Source: Periplaneta americana (lineage: Eukaryota; Arthropoda; Insecta; Blattodea; Blattidae). Taken from it: a stretch of DNA of 64,000 nucleotides. Below the pieces are notes generated by a model that was given only the letters and a program-made list of their open reading frames with translations, had not been told where the DNA came from and did not search any database. The stretch's first letter is position 1; every line of letters begins with the position of its first letter. The stretch spans positions 92,651,001-92,715,000 of the forward strand of contig NC_091124.1 of the NCBI RefSeq assembly GCF_040183065.1, in the 5' to 3' direction. Made by a program: the position numbers and the translations under genes. Shown here piece by piece: positions 58,560-64,000 of this stretch.

Positions 58560-58786
58560 AGTTATGTTTTATTTATCGACGCTCGCAACTGCAGAGGTTA
58601 TATCAGCGTCGCCGGATGTGCCGGAATTTTGTCCCGCAGGAGTTCTTTTACATGCCAGTAAATCTACTGACATGAGCCTGTCGCATTTAAGCACACTTAA
58701 ATGACATCGACCTGGCCCGGGATCGAACCCGCAACCTTGGGCATAGAAGGCCAGCGCTATACCAACTTGCCAACCAGGTCGATGCG
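58560..58786 (-). mobile_element. tRNA-derived SINE (family 5)
   Basis: On the reverse strand a head with TGGCAAGTTGGTATAGCGCT (A box) and GGGTTCGATCCCGGG (B box) is followed by a body containing AGTAGATTTACTGGCATG and GGACAAAATTCCGGCACATC, ending in GATAAATAAAACATAAC. Confidence 0.8.
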
Positions 58787-59159
58787 ATACTTGGGGCCGG
58801 CCCTTCTGTTCAATTCTGTCTGTAGTATTGTGTTAAAATTGAAGTTCTGTAATATATCAAGTTCAATGTAAAGTATGTGTGAATGTATGTACAGCATTTA
58901 ATGTGGATAAGTACGTTTACAAAAGTGTGTATAACATTACACCATTAGATAAGTAAAAGTATTATAAAGTGTGTAAAAGTGTTTGAAAGAATGAATACAG
59001 CAAACAATTAATTAATTGACAGTAGACAGTTTGATTCAATGTCTGTTCTCGCTATTAAAATTAGAAGATAAGTTGACAATTAAAGCTCTCGGACCTTTTC
59101 AGCCTAAAAATATTTACGTAAAGATTATTTTTGGTCCTACAGAATTGATCTGTTACGGT

Positions 59160-59340
59160 AACAATAGTTATTAAAGGATAAAAATTCGCTATGGCGCCGG
59201 GTATCGAACCCGGGTCCTTGGTTCTACGCACCAAGCGCTCTACCCACTGAGAGAGCGCTTGGTATGCTGAACAAAGAACCCGGGTTCGATTCCCGGTGCT
59301 GGAGCGAATTTTTCTCCTTTAATAACCATTGTTACTAAAA
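59160..59340. repeat. tRNA-like palindrome (inverted SINE pair)
   Basis: Two facing tRNA-like heads: the left reads GGTATCGAACCCGGG and CACCAAGCGCTCTACC, the right AGAGCGCTTGGTATG and CCCGGGTTCGATTCCC. Arms of about 80 bp reach from TAACAATAGTTATTAAAGG (59160) to CCTTTAATAACCATTGTTA (59336), with the centre around 59245. Confidence 0.88.
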
Positions 59341-59369
59341 AAAAATAAAAAAGTAATATTATTCAACAG

Positions 59370-59621
59370 GACGGAAAGAAATGCAAAAAATGTTGTTCTG
59401 AGTGGTTAAAAAAGAAGGACTGGTTAACGGCATATGAGAAACGAAAATCGTTATATTGTTTTTATTGTATGTTTTTTGGGGGGGGGGGGGCGAAACTCTG
59501 TGAACTAATAAGGGGTGTATACAGAATTAAAGCATTTTTGTCTGAGAGAGTAAAATCACATGAAAATTCTACAACACATATTAACAACTCTATAGCATAT
59601 AAAACTTTATTTGTTGTGTGA
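59370..59621 (+). pseudogene. hAT transposase TTF-type zinc finger fragment
   Basis: Frame: CKKCCSEWLKKKDWLTAYEK then SLYCFYCMFFGGG, matching the TTF-type finger (W..WL.yS....FCF.C..FG) of ZMYM1-like hAT transposases; later SERVKSHENSTTHI fits the (L..HE.S..H) motif. Contains a run of about 12 G at 59476-59489, a possible slippage site. Ends in TGA. Confidence 0.7.
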
Positions 59622-59897
59622 ATTCAAAAGAAGGGTGTAAAATCATAACATGTCAAATAAGTGACAGATTCCAAACTTCGGGAATTTTTTCTGCATTTTC
59701 GATAGTTTATCCCAAAAAATTCCCTATTTTTCTTGTAATAATTTCCCTGAGTCATTGTTTCAAACCATTATTACGCAATACAATATGCTTAATAAGGAAA
59801 TACTGTACTTAGAATGAACTACGTGCATTGTTGCCTACTCTAATCCCATGTTCAGGAACGTATATACCTACCTCTAGTTTGTTAATGTTGTTACTCC

Positions 59898-60173
59898 ATG
59901 AAAATGATCTTACAGACACACTCCAGGAACAACAAAGTTGTTGAAAATAGTTCTTGTGACCGTGCAGCTACTGCCAAAGCAGAGCATTGTTTCAGCACCC
60001 TTAAGCGCATAAAACCATTTTTTAGAAACACTATGACACAAGAAAAATTAAATTCGCTGGCTGTTCTTTCTATCCACAAGGACTACACTCACAAAATAAC
60101 GAACTATAATTCGAAAGTGATTGCTAAATTTGGACATCAGAAGAATAAAAAAGCAGCACAGCTATACAAATAA
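59898..60173 (+). pseudogene. hAT transposase C-terminal dimerisation domain
   Basis: 91 codons with AKAEHCFSTLKRIKPFFRNT and MTQEKLNSLAVLSIHKDY, the hAT C-terminal helical domain, terminating at TAA. Upstream catalytic residues are gone. Confidence 0.78.
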
Positions 60174-61253
60174 TCGGCCACTGTTAAGTTTGTTGATTTG
60201 TTTAACTTGATTATTGTATACGGTAGAAATATTTTAATTATTGCATGTTTTATTCTTAAGTATTTTCTCTAGTCCAACGATTGATAATATGAACTGATAT
60301 GTTGATGTAACTATAACAGAATATCGAGAGGCACCTATAGAAAAATATGATATAAGACATGAGTTTATTTTTAATCTGGCCTCACCTAGCCTAGAACTCA
60401 CGAGCCGCCACTGGCAGAGGCGGCTCCTCAGGGCAGGCAGGGTAGGCTAAGCCTACCTCAACACATTTAGAAAAACCTAAAAGTGGATATTTATTAACTA
60501 CCCCAACACATTTGGAAAACCTTATATAATTATATACTCTTGTCTAGGTGCTTAGAAATTCTTCAATTAACTATGAATGGGATTTTTTGAGGGTTAGTTG
60601 GACGTTGCTTACTACTGGTAGTTCGATTTATGCGACAAGAATACACTGGACAGATCACGATGCGTCAGAAGCAAGAGGAGTACTCCTCTTGGTCAGAAGG
60701 TAGGCAGAAGCGAAGTTAGCCGACCTTCCACGTAACTTCAAAGCTGGCCCTGGAGTAAGCATTAAAAGAGATCGCTATTCTAAATGCTTTCTTAGCGCAT
60801 GCGTTCTATGCTTAAGCCAGCGCGCTAAAATTCTGCCTGCCCTAACGAGAACCCACGAGCATTATCGAACACCTACGATTTGCGAAATTTCTGTTTGAAA
60901 GTTTCACGAGTTGGAACGTAGATTGTTACGAGTAGTATAACAGTTTTTAAACAGTGTGTTTTAAAAGATGTTTTTTTAACAGTGTATTTTAGAAAATGTG
61001 ATTTTTGCAAGTACGTACTGTACATTAATGTTACGTATATTTGGTGATTTATAGTTAATGTAAGTGATAACAATAATATTATATTATGACTGATATAATA
61101 AGTAAACTGTTACTTGTCCGTTTTCGCGTCGTAATGACATTGAAAAGAGAAGTATTTTGGACAATGGACGACCCACTCCTGCATTAAGCTCTATTGTTCA
61201 TAAAGTCAGTGCTAAAGGTGCAAGAAAATTTAATCCTTCATGGTATGAAACAC

Positions 61254-61935
61254 TATGAAATGGAAATATAAAAATTGGGGGTTTATCTTTCGAACAGGTG
61301 GAAAAATTCAAATATCTTGGAGCAACAGTAACAAATATAAATGATACTCGGGAGGAAATTAAACACAGAATAAATATGGGAAATGCCTGTTATTATTCGA
61401 TTGAGAAGCTTTTGTCATCTAGTCTGCTGTCAAAAAATCTGAAAGTTAGAATTTATAAAACAGTTATATTACCGGTTGTTCTGTATGGTAGTGAAACTTG
61501 GACTCTCACTTTGAGAGAGGAACATAGGTTAAGGGTGTTTGAGAATAAGGTGCTTAGGAAAATATTTGGGGCTAAGAAGGATGAAGTTACAGGAGAATGG
61601 AGAAAGTTACACAACACAGAACTGCATGCATTGTATTCTTCACCTGACATAATTAGGAACATTAAATCCAGACGTTTGAGATGGGCAGGGCATGTAGCAC
61701 GTATGGGCGAATCCAGTAATGCATATAGTGTGTCAGTTGGGAGGCCGGAGGAAAAAAGACATTTGGGGAGGTCGAGACGTAGATGGGAGAATAATATTAA
61801 AATGGATTTGAGGGAGGTGGGATATGATGATAGAGACTGGATTAACCTTGCACAGTGTAGGGACCGATGGCGGGCTTATGTGAGGGCGGCAATGAACCTG
61901 CGGATTCTTTAAAAGCCATTTGTAAGTAAGTAAGT
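61254..61935 (+). mobile_element. 5'-truncated LINE with 14-bp target duplication
   Basis: Flanked by perfect ATGGTATGAAACAC at 61240-61253 and 61936-61949. Ends in a (TAAG)n tail at about 61921-61935. 682 bp, of which 61259-61912 is coding. Confidence 0.93.
61259..61912 (+). CDS. LINE ORF2 C-terminal part, intact frame
   Basis: An open frame of about 217 codons from the truncation point. KFKYLGATVTN, KHRINMGNACYYSIEKLL, LPVVLYGSETWTLT, FENKVLRKIFGAKKDE, RLRWAGHVARMGES and RRWENNIKMDLREVGYDDRD are the downstream RT-thumb/connection and C-terminal region of an insect LINE family. No frameshift or stop, so this is a young insertion. The RT catalytic core is absent because of 5' truncation during target-primed reverse transcription; the fragment has no natural start codon. 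The ATG-like start in any automatic call (GTG at 61298) is arbitrary. Confidence 0.85.
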   Translation, partial: NGNIKIGGLSFEQVEKFKYLGATVTNINDTREEIKHRINMGNACYYSIEKLLSSSLLSKNLKVRIYKTVILPVVLYGSETWTLTLREEHRLRVFENKVLRKIFGAKKDEVTGEWRKLHNTELHALYSSPDIIRNIKSRRLRWAGHVARMGESSNAYSVSVGRPEEKRHLGRSRRRWENNIKMDLREVGYDDRDWINLAQCRDRWRAYVRAAMNLRIL

Positions 61936-62775
61936 ATGGTATGAAACACATAAATGGCTAACAGGAAGTGAAGTTAAAGCTAAGCTGTAGGTGGTCATGT
62001 TTGTTATTGTAATCTAAAGAAGGTACTTGGAATCAGATCATATTTGTAACTCGGTAAGTCTAAAGAGACTTGAAAAGAATTTGAATCCAATTTCGGAAAT
62101 GTTGTCTGAACAACAAGGGTTGCAAGACAACAGTATAACAATAAACTAGAAAAAAACCGACAAATTATGAGACGGCTCATTGATGTAACAGTATTGTTAT
62201 GTAAGCAAGAGTTAAGTTTTCGGGGGGCATGATGAAAGCGAGCTGTCATTGAATCGCGGGAATTACATAAAAATGTTTTGTAAATTTTGCCTACCCTGAA
62301 CATTTGACTACGAGCCGCCACTGGTGTGAGGGACAATTTATTGCATTTCTCATTGAATTTAAGGACAAAGAAGAAGTGATACTTCTATAAATGTTCTTGT
62401 AATCTATAGAACCACTAATAAATAATTAACAGGTATTTGTTAATGATTCATACTAAAATAGGGTAGCAAATTTGGTAAATGTACTTAGTTGTTCCTTTAA
62501 TCTTGAGTGTAATAAACAACAATTATCTTTCCTGCAGTGACAGGTTATTTACCACCACCACCACCACCACTAAGACTACTATTGCTACTATTCACCATAA
62601 TAGTATATAAAACTAATTTACATTGTATTATGTATTTTTATCGAACCCTTCCTAAAAGTAAAGTAAAATGGTCCGCTTATTTTCTTCTTATGCATAGAGT
62701 GGACACAAAGTCTCGTCACCCCTACATAAATTTAATTGGTTGAATATGTTTTTGTTTGTTTCATATAACATAACA

Positions 62776-62818
62776 GTCCACACCTGTGGAGTAACGGTTA
62801 GCGCGTCTGACTGTGAAA
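62776..62818 (+). mobile_element. SINE family 1, 5' head interrupted by hAT
   Basis: GTCCACACCTGTGGAGTAAC then GCGCGTCTGACTGTGAAA, followed at once by a hAT terminus. The remainder of the SINE should lie beyond the window. Confidence 0.8.
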
Positions 62819-64000
62819 CAGGGGCGTATTTTGCGGACTACCGGGGCTACCGGCGGTAGACCAAGGGAATTACAAAAGAAAAAGTTTATAATATAACAAT
62901 GTAATAATTGTGTATTATTAGTTTTACCATAGTAATTAAAATTAAAGTAATTGTTAGATTTATATGCGCTCTCTGCTCTCGAAAAGAAACAAGTTGTCAA
63001 GGCGGCATCGCTGGAGAAACCGCTTGCTACGTGAGGTAGCCTGTGACCGTTTCGCTCACGCTGTCCTTCGCACAACTGCCCGTCCCCCCCCCCTCCCTCC
63101 TGTTTCCATCGTGCACTGTAGGCGGGCGAGTTGCCGCTCTCGTGATCGGTTTCTTCGCAGGCGCGAAGCCGCAATACGCTTAGTACGCTAGCAATTGAAT
63201 GTGATTGTGTTCTTGCAGTGCATTATTTTAAATCTGTGATTTGTTCGAGTGTCTAAGAGTTATATTAATTGTGAATTATTAAGTTTTTAATTTCCCAATT
63301 AAGTGATATTGTGAAAAATATGGCAGAACAAGTTTCTGGAGAGGTTTGTGTTGGAAATGACTGTGTAATAGAAGGTTTATTAAAAGTGCCTTTTAACAGT
63401 CGTACACAACAACGAGAAAGTTGAAATTGTGAAAATGGAAAGATCAACTCCTGAGTTAAATTTGTCCATGGACGTAAAAGAAAAACAGCGAGAGTACACA
63501 CGCCATTTCACTTCAACATCATATGGTAAGTGGAATTGGTTGTGTGGTACTTCTAAACTGTCTAAACTATTTTGCTAGCCATGTTTGTTATTTAGCCGCG
63601 AAACTAATGTGTGGTCAAAAGAGGGGTTTTCTAATATCAACTCCCTTCGAACGGCAGTCCTAGAATACGACAAATCAAAAGCTCATATTTGTAGTAGCAT
63701 GAACTTTGCAAACTTTGGGAAGACAAGAATTGATTTACAGCTAGATACGCGAAAAGCTCTACACATCAACCAACACAATGCTCTTGTGAAAAAAAAATCG
63801 GGAGATTTTACTGCATCTTATTAACGCAGTCTGCTTTCTAGGAAAACAAGAATTGGCTTTTCGGGGTCATAACGAGAGTGTGGAATCCGACAATATAGGA
63901 AATTATATAGAATATTTAAGTTCCTTAAGTGAATTTGACCATTTACTGGCCAATCATCTTGAGAGTTCAACAGTATTTCGTGGTACTTCTCTCGCAATTC
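62819..64000 (+). mobile_element. hAT transposon, 5' part (runs off window end)
   Basis: Begins with CAGGGGCGTATTTTGCGG inside the SINE head; CTGTGAAA (62811-62818) is the expected 8-bp target duplication, to be matched at the other end. About 500 bp of leader precede the transposase. Confidence 0.78.
63320..64000 (+). pseudogene. hAT (ZMYM1-like) transposase, 5' part, frameshifted
   Basis: ATG 63320 opens MAEQVSGEVCVGND, then LLKVPFNSRTQQ. A frameshift near 63412 leads to MERSTPELNLSMDVKEKQRE, KWNWLCGTSKLSKLFC and, after TAG in place of Trp, PCLLFS (TTF-type zinc finger), then HICSSMNFANFGKTRIDLQL. A second frameshift in an A9 run near 63788-63796 leads to REILLHLINAVCFLGKQELA, FRGHNES and VFRGTSLAI at the window edge, the start of the catalytic domain. 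Three lesions disable it, though they are few, so it is fairly recent. Confidence 0.82.

Larger units (their letters stand above)
59370..60413 (+). mobile_element. hAT element remnant (3' part and right end)
   Basis: Carries transposase pieces (59370-59621 and 59898-60173) and ends at 60413 with a terminus that reads CAGTGGCGGCTCGTGAG from the outside, the classical hAT end. The left end is not found; the central catalytic region is missing. Confidence 0.75.
60415..62323 (+). mobile_element. Nonautonomous hAT element carrying a LINE insertion
   Basis: Left end CAGAGGCGGCTCCTCAGGGC (60415), right end CAGTGGCGGCTCGTAGTC on the reverse strand (62323), with GGGTAGGC subterminal on both sides. 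It abuts the previous hAT terminus with one base between. About 61110-61250 plus 61949-62000, read across the LINE, gives RPTPALSSIVHKV, RKFNPSWYETHKWLTGSE, an N-terminal hAT TTF-finger piece. An 8-bp duplication could not be settled because GCCACTGG is part of the terminus itself. Confidence 0.75.

Overview
The window is eukaryotic nuclear DNA from a large, AT-rich, repeat-dense genome. The best guess is an insect, probably a cockroach or other blattodean: one gene codes for an insect-type septate-junction claudin, introns are several kb long, and the SINE and LINE families look like those I associate with blattodean genomes. The organism call is inference. No prokaryotic features, CRISPR array, rRNA gene or intact tRNA gene were seen.

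Two host genes can be supported. (1) A complete four-exon gene on the + strand (coding exons 35067-35205, 39199-39321, 42357-42509, 48598-48848) encodes a 221-residue four-pass claudin-family membrane protein that most resembles the Pasiflora proteins of insect septate junctions. All three introns are phase 1 with GT-AG ends. (2) Three consecutive internal exons on the - strand (29302-29421, 26974-27107, 15246-15394) encode part of a PfkB-family sugar kinase of the pseudouridine kinase type. One of its introns is 11.6 kb long, and the gene runs on in both directions without a visible start or end.

Almost everything else is transposon-derived. 1-908: end of a hAT element with the first 175 residues of its transposase. 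1050-4090, 7060-7268 and 23302-25600: copies of a repeat family carrying a spliced THAP zinc-finger domain. 7277-10780: a structurally complete P-superfamily transposon with inverted ends, a 7-bp target duplication, a THAP transposase and a predicted intron, but five reading-frame lesions. 13.2-17.2 kb: triplet microsatellites, a deleted mariner-type fragment and a complete Tc1-like element (15468-17121). 18-25 kb: MITEs, a THAP transposase relic, tRNA-derived SINEs and mariner/hAT relics. 27.6-32.3 kb: a LINE fragment, a solo LTR, a TIR element and SINEs. Claudin introns: LINE pieces, SINEs, nested MITEs, and palindromes at 40266-41078 and 47679-47878. 49-64 kb: SINE palindromes, another LINE relic, and three hAT elements near the right edge (59370-60413, 60415-62323, 62819 onward), one carrying a LINE insertion with a 14-bp target duplication.

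Many insertions are nested (SINE in LINE, LINE in hAT, hAT in SINE, MITE in MITE, MITE in THAP relic), so their relative ages can be read. Most noncoding stretches between the listed features hold nothing I can name; the longer ones are listed with low confidence.
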